Origin: Treponema maltophilum ATCC 51939
GTDB lineage: Bacteria; Spirochaetota; Spirochaetia; Treponematales; Treponemataceae
DNA length: 64,000 nucleotides
Assembly (NCBI RefSeq): GCF_000413055.1
Contig: NZ_KE332518.1
Coordinates: 2,171,583-2,235,582, forward strand
Reading direction: 5' to 3'
Of this stretch, positions 1-7,175 are shown one piece after another. The first letter of the stretch is position 1. Each line of letters begins with the position of its first letter. The notes under the pieces were generated by a model. The model searched no databases. It was not told where the DNA came from and saw only the letters and a program-made list of their open reading frames with translations. The translations under genes were made by a program, and so were the position numbers.

Positions 1-1
1 A

Positions 2-367
2 GAAGTGCTTTTGCCGGTTTTATCCGAAAGCGAAGAAAAAGCCTACGCGAATCTGGTTACGGACGGCACGATTGCAAAATACGCGGAATCTCATCCGAAC
101 ATGAGCGAAAAAGAGATAGCCGCTTATGCAAAAGAATTGCAAAAAAGCTATAATTTGGAACTGCGTCTTTTGCGCCGCCTTATAAAGCTCGAAGTAAACC
201 GTAAAAAACCGGCCGACCTCTACGATTTGGATTACGACCTTCAGCTGCAAGCCGCGCTTGAAACGCTCAAATTGCCGAATTTCAACGCGTTGGTAAAGTC
301 GGCAAAAACGATTAAAGAACTGCAAGCGGACGCGGCTTCCGAAAGCGCTCAGGCGGCAAAAAAATAG
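2..367 (+). CDS. C-terminal fragment of a probable S41 (CTP-type) protease
   Basis: The reading frame is open to the left edge, so this is the last ~121 codons of a longer protein; the GTG at 5 is probably internal. The visible part is charged and helical (YANLVTDGTIAKYAESHP, then RLIKLEVNR and LYDLDYDLQLQAALETL) and ends in an Ala/Lys-rich tail. It resembles, from memory, the helical C-terminal extension of treponemal carboxyl-terminal processing proteases, which cut periplasmic proteins with a Ser/Lys dyad. The PDZ domain and catalytic residues would lie upstream of the window, so the call rests on overall resemblance only. The TAG stop is 9 bases before the rsmE start, suggesting co-transcription. 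Confidence 0.5.
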   Translation, partial: EVLLPVLSESEEKAYANLVTDGTIAKYAESHPNMSEKEIAAYAKELQKSYNLELRLLRRLIKLEVNRKKPADLYDLDYDLQLQAALETLKLPNFNALVKSAKTIKELQADAASESAQAAKK

Positions 368-376
368 GCTTGTGCG

Positions 377-1246
377 GTGCGCCAGTTCGTCAGTTCGTGC
401 ATGCCCGATTCAAAGGGGCACATAGCTTTAACTAAAAAGGAGTCCCGCTATTTGTCCCGCGTTTTGCGCCTTCAAAGCGGTACGCCGATCGATGTACGTT
501 TAAGCGACGGACGCTTCGTTTCGATGCTGTTTTGCGCGGACAAAACCGAACCGTTTTTAGCGGCCGCCGATACAACGGCGGCAAAAACAACAGCACAAAA
601 CGGCGCAACAACCCCAAACGCGGCGGCGGCATTAAGTCCCGCCGATGAGGAAAGCGGAGTTGAAACACAGGGCGCCGCAGCTTTCGGGCCCGAACTGTGG
701 CTTTTTCAGTTTGTACCGAAAGCGCAAAAAATCGATTTGATTGTGCGTCAGGCGGCAGAATGCGGCGTAAGCCGTATCGTTCCCGTAAAGGGGGAATATT
801 CGCCGCCTTCGCAGGGCAGAACGGAGCGCTGGCAGCGCATTATCCGCGAAGCGCGCCAGCAAAGCGGTTCGCCGACCGCGACACTTATACGGGAGCCGCT
901 CGGTGCGCACGAAGCCGCCGCTTTATGGCGCGGACAATCCGCCCCGCTTCGAAGCGCGGCCTTTATGCTGTGCGAAAAACCGGAGGGAAACGGCTCGTCT
1001 TGCAGCCTGTTTTCGCGCATCGGTGAAGCCGTACAAAAGGCCGGAGGGCCTTTGCAGCGCATAGCGCTTGCCGTCGGCTGCGAAGGCGGTATAAGCCCCG
1101 ACGAAAGAATTCTGTTCGAACAAAGCGGTTTTATGCCGATACATTTTAAAACGAATATATTGCGCACTGAAACGGCGGCGCTGTACGGACTTGCCGCCGT
1201 GCAAAGCGCCGTTACGGAGTATGAAGAATGGAAGTTGAACGAATAA
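377..1246 (+). CDS. rsmE: 16S rRNA (uracil(1498)-N3)-methyltransferase RsmE
   Basis: RsmE methylates N3 of U1498 in 16S rRNA using S-adenosylmethionine. The N-terminal PUA-like part carries HIALTKKESRYLSRVLRL, and the C-terminal SPOUT knot has LAVGCEGGISPDE and the family signature LRTETAALYGLAAVQ. The start is GTG at 377. Residues ~63-104 form an Ala/Thr-rich low-complexity insert not usual in the family, which lengthens the protein to 289 aa against roughly 240-250. The 3' end overlaps the next gene by 19 bases, so translation is probably coupled. Confidence 0.9.
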   Translation: MRQFVSSCMPDSKGHIALTKKESRYLSRVLRLQSGTPIDVRLSDGRFVSMLFCADKTEPFLAAADTTAAKTTAQNGATTPNAAAALSPADEESGVETQGAAAFGPELWLFQFVPKAQKIDLIVRQAAECGVSRIVPVKGEYSPPSQGRTERWQRIIREARQQSGSPTATLIREPLGAHEAAALWRGQSAPLRSAAFMLCEKPEGNGSSCSLFSRIGEAVQKAGGPLQRIALAVGCEGGISPDERILFEQSGFMPIHFKTNILRTETAALYGLAAVQSAVTEYEEWKLNE

Positions 1247-1968
1247 GAGTTGCCGGCGTTCCGGTAGACGTTATCCACCCGGAACAGCTCGAAAAAGTTT
1301 TATTCGAGCTTTTGGCAACGTCGGGAACAAAACAAATCGTTTTTTTGTCCGTATGGAACCTTTTAAAAGCGCGGCGGAACCCCGAATACAAATTATGCTT
1401 GGAAAACGCATCGCTGGTTTTGCCCATATCAAAAAGTATCATACGGGGTGCCGCTTTTTTAAAAAGAACAAAGCCCGTGCGCTACAATCCTTTTTCGGCG
1501 ATTATTTCTTTTTTTACGATTTTGGAAACGCGCTATAAGTCCCTGTATCTTTTGGGCGGTCATAAAAACACGCTCATCGAATCGGAACGCAACCTCAAGG
1601 CGACCTTTCCCGGCTTGCACATTGTCGGCCGCTACACCGGCTATTTTCCGAAAGATATGGAAAAAGACGTACTTTCGGCCATATTCAAAGCAAACCCGTC
1701 CATGGTGTTGCTTGCCGACGGCATTCCGTCCGGAGTTACCTGGTCGTACGCGCGGCGCAACAGCTTCGGTTCGAGCATCTTTGTGTATTATAAGGACGCC
1801 TTATCGATTTTTTCCAAACGGAAAAAACGCGTGTCGAACGAAACATTCGATGCGGGGCGCGAAATCTGGGCGGAAATCGCCGCCAACCCTTTAAAGATTT
1901 TCCTTGTTTTTCCGTACATATGGTATATACTGTTATTGATAAAGGACAGGTTGTCTTCCGAAAACTGA
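1228..1968 (+). CDS. WecG/TagA/CpsF-family glycosyltransferase
   Basis: This 246-aa protein resembles the WecG/TagA/CpsF family, which transfers an N-acetylmannosamine-type sugar onto a lipid-linked precursor at the cytoplasmic membrane face. Family-like features are VAGVPVDVI near the N-terminus, SLYLLGG near residue 106, FPGLHIVGRYTGYFPKD near residue 130 and PSMVLLADGIP near residue 156. The C-terminus is hydrophobic (LKIFLVFPYIWYILLLI) and could anchor it in the membrane. The family's usual NPD/NADG region is weakly conserved, so substrate and activity are open. The ATG lies inside the end of rsmE. Confidence 0.72.
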   Translation: MEVERIRVAGVPVDVIHPEQLEKVLFELLATSGTKQIVFLSVWNLLKARRNPEYKLCLENASLVLPISKSIIRGAAFLKRTKPVRYNPFSAIISFFTILETRYKSLYLLGGHKNTLIESERNLKATFPGLHIVGRYTGYFPKDMEKDVLSAIFKANPSMVLLADGIPSGVTWSYARRNSFGSSIFVYYKDALSIFSKRKKRVSNETFDAGREIWAEIAANPLKIFLVFPYIWYILLLIKDRLSSEN

Positions 1969-1974
1969 TCGGGG

Positions 1975-2003
1975 TACCTCTAAAACCGCAGTTTTCAGAG
2001 GTA
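1975..2003 (+). other. Intergenic stem-loop after the glycosyltransferase gene
   Basis: TACCTCT at 1975-1981 pairs with AGAGGTA at 1997-2003, and AAAAC with GTTTT inside it around a CGCA loop, giving a 12-bp stem with one bulged C. No T-run follows, so it is not a standard intrinsic terminator. It may stabilise the upstream mRNA or weakly terminate before the sigma-54 activator gene. Confidence 0.4.
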
Positions 2004-2043
2004 ACACTGAAAAGTCGATGTCGATTTTTGAGGTTAATCGGCA

Positions 2044-3180
2044 ATGATGCGAATTTTATTAGTCGGCGGCAGCGAGAAAATCAAAGCGCTCTGCATGTCG
2101 CTCGAAGACGAAAATTTTCGTGTTGTCTGCACGACTTCTCTTTCTCCGCCTGAAGACGAAGGGCTGTCGTCGTATGCGTTGATTTTGTTCGACTTCCGCC
2201 TGTTCGAGCAGGGACACATTCAAAAAGCTCACGAGGTTTTTAAAAGATGCGGGGATTCGCCCGTTCTCGTGTTCGTAACGGAAAAAACGGCCGCTTTTGC
2301 GGCAAAGATTCTTAAACTGGGCGCATCCGACGTCATCGTTTTCCCCTGCTGCCGTTCGTATTTACAAGCGTACATACGATATTACGCTTCAAAACCCGAG
2401 GAATTTTCCGTCCCGGATATAACGGGTGCTCATGTTCTGAAAGCCTTTATCGGCGTATCGGAAGCTTCCGCCGTTTTGAAAAAACAAATTTTGCTTGCAT
2501 CGCAAAACGATATGCCGGTACTCCTGCTCGGAGAAACCGGAACGGGAAAAAGTCTTGCGGCGCGCCTCATACACGACTTGTCGCGACGTAAAAAGTCTTC
2601 TTTTGTGGAAGAAAACATTGCGGCCATACAGGAAACACTTGTTGAAGGAGAACTGTTCGGCACCAAGGCCGGCGCCTATACGGGAGCGGTAACGCGGCCG
2701 GGACTGTTCGAGCGTGCTTCGGGCGGAACGCTTTTTTTGGACGAAATCGGCGGTATAAATGCAAACGTTCAGGTAAAATTGCTTAAAGTATTGGAATCGG
2801 GCGAGTTTCGCCGCGTCGGCGACAGCGAAAGCAAAAGAGCCGATGTGCGCATTATCTGCGCGACAAACAGTCCGCTCAACTCGTGGAAAGACAGCGGCCG
2901 TTTTAGAAAGGATTTATACTACCGCATTACGGGCATGGAAATTTCGGTACCGACTTTAGCCGAACGCACCGAAGACATTTTGCCGATTGCCCGCAGTTTT
3001 TTGGAACGGCTGTGCGCCGATGCCGGCAGCATGAAACGCTTTTCTCCCGCCGCCGAAGTAAAGATTTCCAGCCATCATTGGCCCGGCAACATACGCGAAC
3101 TGCACAATTGCGTATCGCGGGCTTTTTACGCCTCGGCGCACACGGTAATTTTAGAAGGCGACATCAAATTCGTTCTGTAA
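2044..3180 (+). CDS. Sigma-54 interacting activator lacking a DNA-binding domain, degenerate receiver
   Basis: Residues ~1-115 have a receiver-like fold with Asp50 in ILFDFR, but lack the acidic pair expected near residues 8-9 (VGGSEK) and the conserved Lys (VIVFPCC), so phosphorylation is doubtful. Residues ~135-365 are an AAA+ sigma-54 activator domain: Walker A GETGTGKS at 163-170, the sigma-54 loop as GAYTGA at 210-215 (GAFTGA in most members), Walker B GGTLFLDE at 227-234, FRKDLYYRI at 287-295 and WPGNIREL at 346-353. The protein ends at residue 378 with no Fis-type helix-turn-helix. Helicobacter FlgR is a known activator of this truncated type. A GAGG ribosome site lies ~10 bases before the first of two ATGs. 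Target genes cannot be inferred here. Confidence 0.85.
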   Translation: MMRILLVGGSEKIKALCMSLEDENFRVVCTTSLSPPEDEGLSSYALILFDFRLFEQGHIQKAHEVFKRCGDSPVLVFVTEKTAAFAAKILKLGASDVIVFPCCRSYLQAYIRYYASKPEEFSVPDITGAHVLKAFIGVSEASAVLKKQILLASQNDMPVLLLGETGTGKSLAARLIHDLSRRKKSSFVEENIAAIQETLVEGELFGTKAGAYTGAVTRPGLFERASGGTLFLDEIGGINANVQVKLLKVLESGEFRRVGDSESKRADVRIICATNSPLNSWKDSGRFRKDLYYRITGMEISVPTLAERTEDILPIARSFLERLCADAGSMKRFSPAAEVKISSHHWPGNIRELHNCVSRAFYASAHTVILEGDIKFVL

Positions 3181-3205
3181 GTTCGCCCTTAAAATTCGTC
3201 TTTTA

Positions 3206-3253
3206 CCCCGCGCTTAAAGCCGCACCGGCTTATGAGTACGGGCTTATGCGGGG
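3206..3253. terminator. Possible bidirectional terminator between convergent genes
   Basis: CCCCGC at 3206-3211 can pair with GCGGGG at 3248-3253, enclosing a smaller AGCC/GGCT hairpin. It sits between the convergent ends of the sigma-54 activator gene and trmJ. T-runs are poor, so the terminator role is tentative. Confidence 0.3.
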
Positions 3254-3257
3254 CGAC

Positions 3258-3998
3258 TTACTCCCGCTTTTTAAGCGCAAGGGTGGCCGCCTTTACAAAG
3301 ATTTTTTCGATGCGGGAAGCTTCCGTTTCGGACAAGCCCGCCCTTGCAAAAACGGAAAGCCAAAAACGTTCGGCGTCATTGCGGCCGGCAAGCGTAAAAA
3401 ATCCGATGCGCTGCAGACTGTCGGACACGACTGCAACCGTTTGCTTGAGGCGGCCGAGCGGCACCGGTTCGTACGTACACTGCGCGGGAAGCGCTTTTCG
3501 GTATAATTCGTAGGCGATAATCTGCACCGCGTGGGAAAGGTTGAGCGAGCCTTCGGCGGGATTCGCGGGAATCGTAACCGCGGCGCTGCATAGATTCAGC
3601 TCTTCGTCGGTAAGGCCGGTGCGCTCGTTGCCGAACACGGCGGCGGCACGGGCTTTGCAAACCGCTCCTGCCGGCGGCGGCAGAGAAAAAACTTTTTGTG
3701 CGAATTCTTCCGGCAATAAATAAAAGCCCTTACGCTTTTGCCCGTGCCGCCGCGTGGTTCCCGCCGCAAAAGCGCAGTCGTTCACCGCCGATTCAAGATC
3801 GGAATAAAACTCGGCATTTTCCCACACATCATACGAATGTACGGCGCGCGTTTTAACGGTTTCGCCGTCATAGTCCGAACGTTTTCCGACAATGCGCAGG
3901 CGGGAAAGCTCCATGTTTTTCATCGCGCGGCAGACGGCGCCTATATTCCCGCTTTCGGCGGGATTGCACAACACAATTACGATATCGGCAAGGTTCAT
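3258..3998 (-). CDS. trmJ: TrmJ-type tRNA/rRNA 2'-O-methyltransferase
   Basis: This SPOUT-class methyltransferase is predicted to methylate a ribose 2'-OH, in TrmJ at position 32 of tRNA. N-terminal VIVLCNPAESGNIGAVCRAMKNM corresponds to family motif 1, AAVFGNERTGLTDEEL to motif 2 and IPANPAEGSLNLSHAVQIIAYELYR to motif 3. The length, 246 aa, equals that of E. coli TrmJ. The C-terminal region (~170-246) is a helical extension. It follows the CDP-alcohol phosphatidyltransferase gene on the same strand, with its own promoter overlapping that gene's end. A close relative acting on another RNA cannot be excluded. Confidence 0.8.
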   Translation of the reverse strand: MNLADIVIVLCNPAESGNIGAVCRAMKNMELSRLRIVGKRSDYDGETVKTRAVHSYDVWENAEFYSDLESAVNDCAFAAGTTRRHGQKRKGFYLLPEEFAQKVFSLPPPAGAVCKARAAAVFGNERTGLTDEELNLCSAAVTIPANPAEGSLNLSHAVQIIAYELYRKALPAQCTYEPVPLGRLKQTVAVVSDSLQRIGFFTLAGRNDAERFWLSVFARAGLSETEASRIEKIFVKAATLALKKRE

Positions 3999-4013
3999 CT
4001 TCAGCCCTTTATT

Positions 4014-4658
4014 TTATTGCCGAATTATACCACAGTTGAAAAATATGGCAAGCCTTTGCGCGCTCGAAACGGCGGCAAAAAATGCAAGAATAAAAAAGAG
4101 CGCGTGAACCGTTATGTAAAACACCTCCCGCGGCATAAGCGCATGCAGGACAACAATAATAACGGGCAAAAGATAAAATCCTATCGCCGTATAGCGGCCG
4201 ACAAAATCAAAGAGAAAAACTGTTCGCTTGCCGCTGCGCGGCGCCGAACGCGCTAATGTCGATGTCGCAACAAATTCCGCCAGCTTAAGCGTAATTACAG
4301 CCAGCATCCACAGCGGAAAAAGATGCAGCCTGTACAAAGCAAAACATGAGGAAGCGATATACAAAAAGTCGCAACAAACATCGGCTATCGCACCGAACGG
4401 GCTTTGCACACGGAAAAAGCGCGCAGCCTTTCCGTCAAAAAAATCGGTTAAGGCAACGGCCAAGAAAAGGATCGCATATAAAAGGGGGCGCAGTTTTCCC
4501 GCCGCGGAACAAGATGAAACAAGCAGTATATATGAGGCGGCAGAAAGCGGCACGCGCAAAAAGGTCAGCGTATTGACTAAAATAAAAGCCGCCCGCCTTT
4601 TCCGGGTTAAAATGTTTTTTTGCACGGGAATCTCGCCGGCAGTATTTTTGTACATCAT
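4014..4658 (-). CDS. CDP-alcohol phosphatidyltransferase family membrane enzyme
   Basis: The family signature DG-x2-AR-x8-G-x3-D-x3-D is intact in DGKAARFFRVQSPFG followed by AIADVCCD, including all acidic residues that bind metal and the CDP-alcohol. Such enzymes transfer a phosphatidyl group from CDP-diacylglycerol to an alcohol in the inner membrane. At 214 aa with about six hydrophobic segments it has the size of PgsA-like synthases, but the acceptor alcohol cannot be read from the sequence. Its ATG overlaps the stop of the TetR gene (ATGA), and an AAAGGA ribosome site lies inside the end of that gene, so the two are translated together. Confidence 0.82.
   Translation of the reverse strand: MMYKNTAGEIPVQKNILTRKRRAAFILVNTLTFLRVPLSAASYILLVSSCSAAGKLRPLLYAILFLAVALTDFFDGKAARFFRVQSPFGAIADVCCDFLYIASSCFALYRLHLFPLWMLAVITLKLAEFVATSTLARSAPRSGKRTVFLFDFVGRYTAIGFYLLPVIIVVLHALMPREVFYITVHALFFILAFFAAVSSAQRLAIFFNCGIIRQ
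4024..4051 (-). promoter_or_regulatory. Predicted sigma-70-type promoter of trmJ
   Basis: On the minus strand TTGCCA and TATAAT are separated by 16 bp, followed by a leader of about 20 bases with a weak AAGGG ribosome site. The elements lie inside the last codons of the upstream gene. Confidence 0.5.
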
Positions 4659-5236
4659 TCGGCTAATATTCCTTTAACAAAATATAATACGAAAGTTTGC
4701 AGCGTTTCGCCGTAAGCTTCAAAATCGCTGTTTGCAATATGACAATCCACATAGTAAATAAAATCGAGTACTTTTAAAATCTTATCGATGGTATCGGTGT
4801 CGAGATTTTTCCGCTTTAAACGATTTGTAAAGGTTTCGCGCAAAAACCGATGAAACGAATTATTTTCCCTGCCTGTTTCGGACGCATAATATTCGTGCAG
4901 CTTGTCCGAAATAAAAGGTTTGTTCCATTCGGCAAGAATTTTATTACTCATAACATTATTAAAACTGTACGCAAACAGCTGTTCGATAACGCGCTCGGCA
5001 TCTCCGTCCCAATCGATTTCTTCTATGAGCTGTTTGCGCATCGTTTCGTTTTCGCGGATATGTACATCCAAAAAAATATCTTCTTTTGATGCGTAATACT
5101 TATAAAATGAACCGACCGCCATGCCGGCTTTTTGCGCGATTTGCGAAATATTCGTATCCTTATACCCGTTTTGCAAAAACAACTCATGGGCGGCTTCGTT
5201 AAGCCGTTCTCTTTTTTCTTCCGTTTTTTCTTCCAT
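4655..5236 (-). CDS. TetR/AcrR-family transcriptional regulator
   Basis: The N-terminal 50 residues form a TetR helix-turn-helix: AAHELFLQNGYKDTNISQIA, then AGMAVGSFYKYYASKEDIF. The rest (~55-193) is a helical ligand-binding domain. I chose ATG 5236 (MEEKTEEKRERL) because an AAAGGA site precedes it by nine bases; a longer form from 5293 has no such site. The gene forms an operon with the CDP-alcohol phosphatidyltransferase and is divergent from an SDR gene, with a palindromic operator between them. A role in lipid or fatty-acid metabolism is an inference from these neighbours. The ligand is unknown. Confidence 0.87.
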   Translation of the reverse strand: MEEKTEEKRERLNEAAHELFLQNGYKDTNISQIAQKAGMAVGSFYKYYASKEDIFLDVHIRENETMRKQLIEEIDWDGDAERVIEQLFAYSFNNVMSNKILAEWNKPFISDKLHEYYASETGRENNSFHRFLRETFTNRLKRKNLDTDTIDKILKVLDFIYYVDCHIANSDFEAYGETLQTFVLYFVKGILAE

Positions 5237-5323
5237 ACCGCAAAATCCTTTCATGCTTTTTAATACTTTCAGTATTTGCGCACCATCCCGCACTCCTCCG
5301 TACCGAATGCAGCGGCAACAAAA

Positions 5324-5351
5324 TGAATGAATATATTTTTTAATTCATTCA
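5324..5351. promoter_or_regulatory. Palindromic operator, probably for the adjacent TetR regulator
   Basis: Perfect 9-bp inverted arms TGAATGAAT (5324-5332) and ATTCATTCA (5343-5351) flank a 10-bp AT-only spacer. The site begins within a few bases of the predicted transcription start of the tetR promoter, as expected for autorepression. The half-sites match those I recall for Bacillus FadR boxes (TGAATGA/TCATTCA), but are 10 bp further apart. Confidence 0.65.
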
Positions 5352-5357
5352 CAAAAT

Positions 5358-5386
5358 ACAATATGAGAAAAATTCCGTTTTGTCAA
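5358..5386 (-). promoter_or_regulatory. Predicted promoter of the tetR-phosphatidyltransferase operon
   Basis: Minus-strand TTGACA (5381-5386) and TATTGT (5358-5363) have 17 bp spacing. Transcription would begin inside or beside the palindrome at 5324-5351, leaving a leader of ~110 bases. Confidence 0.6.
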
Positions 5387-5399
5387 GCGCATCCCGCCC

Positions 5400-5428
5400 T
5401 TGACCTCATCCGTTTTAAAGCGTACAAC
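5400..5428 (+). promoter_or_regulatory. Predicted promoter of the SDR gene (leaderless type)
   Basis: TTGACC at 5400-5405 and TACAAC at 5423-5428 are 17 bp apart. Only six bases separate the -10 element from ATG 5435 and no Shine-Dalgarno sequence is present, so the mRNA should start at or next to the start codon. Confidence 0.55.
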
Positions 5429-5434
5429 GTTTTT

Positions 5435-6169
5435 ATGGAAAATATTGCGGGAAAAACGGCGCTGGTAGTCGGAGGAAGCGGCGGCATCGGAGCAGCCGTT
5501 TGTTCAAAACTTGCCGATTGCGGCACCGACCTGATTATTCACGGTTCGGCCGAGTCGGCAAAATTCGACGCGCTTGCAAAACGGTTGTCGGAAAAAGTCC
5601 GCGTCGAAAAAATCATTCAGCATTTTGAAAGCGGCTTTGAAGCGTCTTTTGAAAAAACAAGGCTCAACCAAACGCTCATTCGTGCCGATATTATATGTGT
5701 ATGCTTCGGACCGTTTGTTCAAAAAGAATTGCATCGAACGACTGCCGAAGACTGGCGCATTGCCGCAGAGCTGAACTACGTTTTGCCCGGCATGATTATT
5801 TCTTCAGCGCTGCCCGCAATGATGCAAAAAGGCTGGGGCAGATTTTTGCTCATGGGCGGAACACGAACCGATTGTATCAGGGCTTTTAAGACTAACGCGG
5901 CCTATGCGGGCGCCAAAACGGCATTGGCAACGCTCGCACGTTCGACCGCGGTTTGTTACGCCCGGTACGGAATAACCTGCAACCTTATTGTGCCCGGTTT
6001 TACACGGACGGAATACATCTCCGAGTCCGAGCAAAAAAAACTTGCGGAAAAGATGCCGCTGCATAAGCTTGCCGAACCAGAAGATATCGCCGAAGCGGCG
6101 GTTTTTTTGCTGCGGCAGCCGATGATAAACGGCGCCATACTGAACGCGGACGGGGGTTGGGAACCGTAA
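5435..6169 (+). CDS. SDR-family oxidoreductase, atypical active site
   Basis: A Rossmann-fold short-chain dehydrogenase/reductase of 244 aa. GGSGGIG near residue 14 is the NAD(P) glycine motif and YAGAK is the catalytic Tyr-x3-Lys. The C-terminal PGFTRTEY and GAILNADGGW follow the family pattern. Two usual features are altered: NAG becomes CFG (VCVCFGPF), and the catalytic-serine strand reads LLMGGTRTD with no Ser. FabG-type oxoacyl reductase chemistry is therefore uncertain. ATG 5435 was preferred to an upstream ATG-like start at 5327 because SDR proteins begin just before the glycine motif and a promoter ends six bases upstream. It is divergent from a TetR/phospholipid-enzyme operon. Confidence 0.8.
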   Translation: MENIAGKTALVVGGSGGIGAAVCSKLADCGTDLIIHGSAESAKFDALAKRLSEKVRVEKIIQHFESGFEASFEKTRLNQTLIRADIICVCFGPFVQKELHRTTAEDWRIAAELNYVLPGMIISSALPAMMQKGWGRFLLMGGTRTDCIRAFKTNAAYAGAKTALATLARSTAVCYARYGITCNLIVPGFTRTEYISESEQKKLAEKMPLHKLAEPEDIAEAAVFLLRQPMINGAILNADGGWEP

Positions 6170-6214
6170 TTCACGCATGTAACGCAAATAATCTTCGAAT
6201 GTTCGAATTTGGAT

Positions 6215-6244
6215 TTGACATGAGTTATACTAATAGTGTACAAT
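6215..6244 (+). promoter_or_regulatory. Predicted promoter of the STAS gene
   Basis: TTGACA at 6215-6220 and TACAAT at 6239-6244 with 18 bp spacing. The leader is ~37 bases and contains an AAGGA ribosome site, unlike the leaderless promoters elsewhere in the window. Confidence 0.6.
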
Positions 6245-6287
6245 ATAGATTAAATGGTTATTTTTGATAACTGTAAGGAAAGACGAC

Positions 6288-6839
6288 ATGGATGCGAATA
6301 ATAATTTGGTACCCGGTTTTAACGACGAAAAAGAGGACAGTCTCAAAATCACCCTGCAAAAAGTCGATCAGGTGCGCAACGGTATCATTTTGTATTTGAA
6401 CGGTTATATTGATACCTATAATTCAAGCTTTTTTCAAAAACGGGTCGCGAAAGTTGTCGACGCCGGATACAAAAACTTAATATTCAACTGCGCCGCATTG
6501 AACTACGTTTCGTCGACGGGAATCGGCTCCTTTACCGCCTTTTTAAAAATGGTAAAACCGTCCGGCGGCGACATTGTCCTTTTGGAAATTCAGGCTAAGG
6601 TATACGAAGTATTCCAATTATTGGGATTTTCCCAATTTTTTAATATTAAAGGCTCAGCGGAAGAAGCGATCGCATTCTTTAAACAGGGCGTTGTTACCGA
6701 AACGGGCATTTTTCCGAAAATCTTCACCTGCCCCGTTTGTTCAAAAAAGCTGAAAGCGCCCCGCTCCGGCCGCTTCCGCTGTTCGGAATGCAAAACGATT
6801 TTGGCCGTGGATGCCAACGGACAAGTGTTTTTAGGCTAG
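6288..6839 (+). CDS. STAS-domain (anti-anti-sigma type) protein with C-terminal zinc ribbon
   Basis: Residues ~20-130 form a STAS domain with the conserved loop LNYVSSTGIGSF; Ser75/Ser76 occupy the site phosphorylated in SpoIIAA-type anti-anti-sigma factors. Residues 148-168 add a small zinc ribbon with CPVC at 148-151 and CSEC at 165-168, a fusion absent from classic SpoIIAA/RsbV proteins. ATG 6288 is selected over 6264 because AAGGA precedes it at the right distance. It probably takes part in a partner-switching cascade, but no anti-sigma kinase or phosphatase gene is nearby, so the partner and output are unknown. Confidence 0.8.
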   Translation: MDANNNLVPGFNDEKEDSLKITLQKVDQVRNGIILYLNGYIDTYNSSFFQKRVAKVVDAGYKNLIFNCAALNYVSSTGIGSFTAFLKMVKPSGGDIVLLEIQAKVYEVFQLLGFSQFFNIKGSAEEAIAFFKQGVVTETGIFPKIFTCPVCSKKLKAPRSGRFRCSECKTILAVDANGQVFLG

Positions 6840-6894
6840 AACCGGACAACGCACAGGTAAGCGGCTCTTTTGGCCGGTTGTGGAAAACCTGTGC
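6840..6894. other. Crossing inverted repeats downstream of the STAS gene
   Basis: AACCGG (6840-6845) can pair with CCGGTT (6874-6879), while GCACAGGT (6851-6858) can pair with ACCTGTGC (6887-6894). The two pairings cross, so they form either a pseudoknot or mutually exclusive hairpins; a small CGGC/GCCG stem lies inside. The rest of the 336-base gap to the next gene (6895-7139) is AT-rich and I see no gene in it. Confidence 0.35.
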
Positions 6895-7139
6895 AAAAAA
6901 TGATGAAAGCCGCCGCACTTACGCTATTTCCTTAAAATAAAAAGAATTGTACCATGCCATACGGCGGACTGTCCCCGACTTCCGCTAATCCTTTATAATA
7001 CAATAATTTAAAAATATCTCTAAAATAATCGCTTTACGCCGCCTCATCGAGCGTTCCGCGGCGGAAGAGTTCGGCTATCTGTTTATATGATAAACAAATA
7101 CCGTGCTGTGGAAAAGTTGTTGATAATTCCATTTAAATC

Positions 7140-7168
7140 TTGTATTTATTCGATATCCGTGATATTCT
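7140..7168 (+). promoter_or_regulatory. Predicted promoter of the six-TM gene pair (leaderless type)
   Basis: TTGTAT at 7140-7145 and TATTCT at 7163-7168, 17 bp apart. ATG 7176 follows the -10 element after seven bases with no ribosome site. Confidence 0.5.
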
Positions 7169-7175
7169 GATAAAA

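Noticed and set aside
6879..7120. Two TGTGGAAAA stretches resembling DnaA boxes (near 6880 and 7107)
   Set aside because: Each differs from TGTGGATAA by one base, only two are present, and no dnaA, dnaN or AT-rich unwinding element is close, so an origin is not supported.
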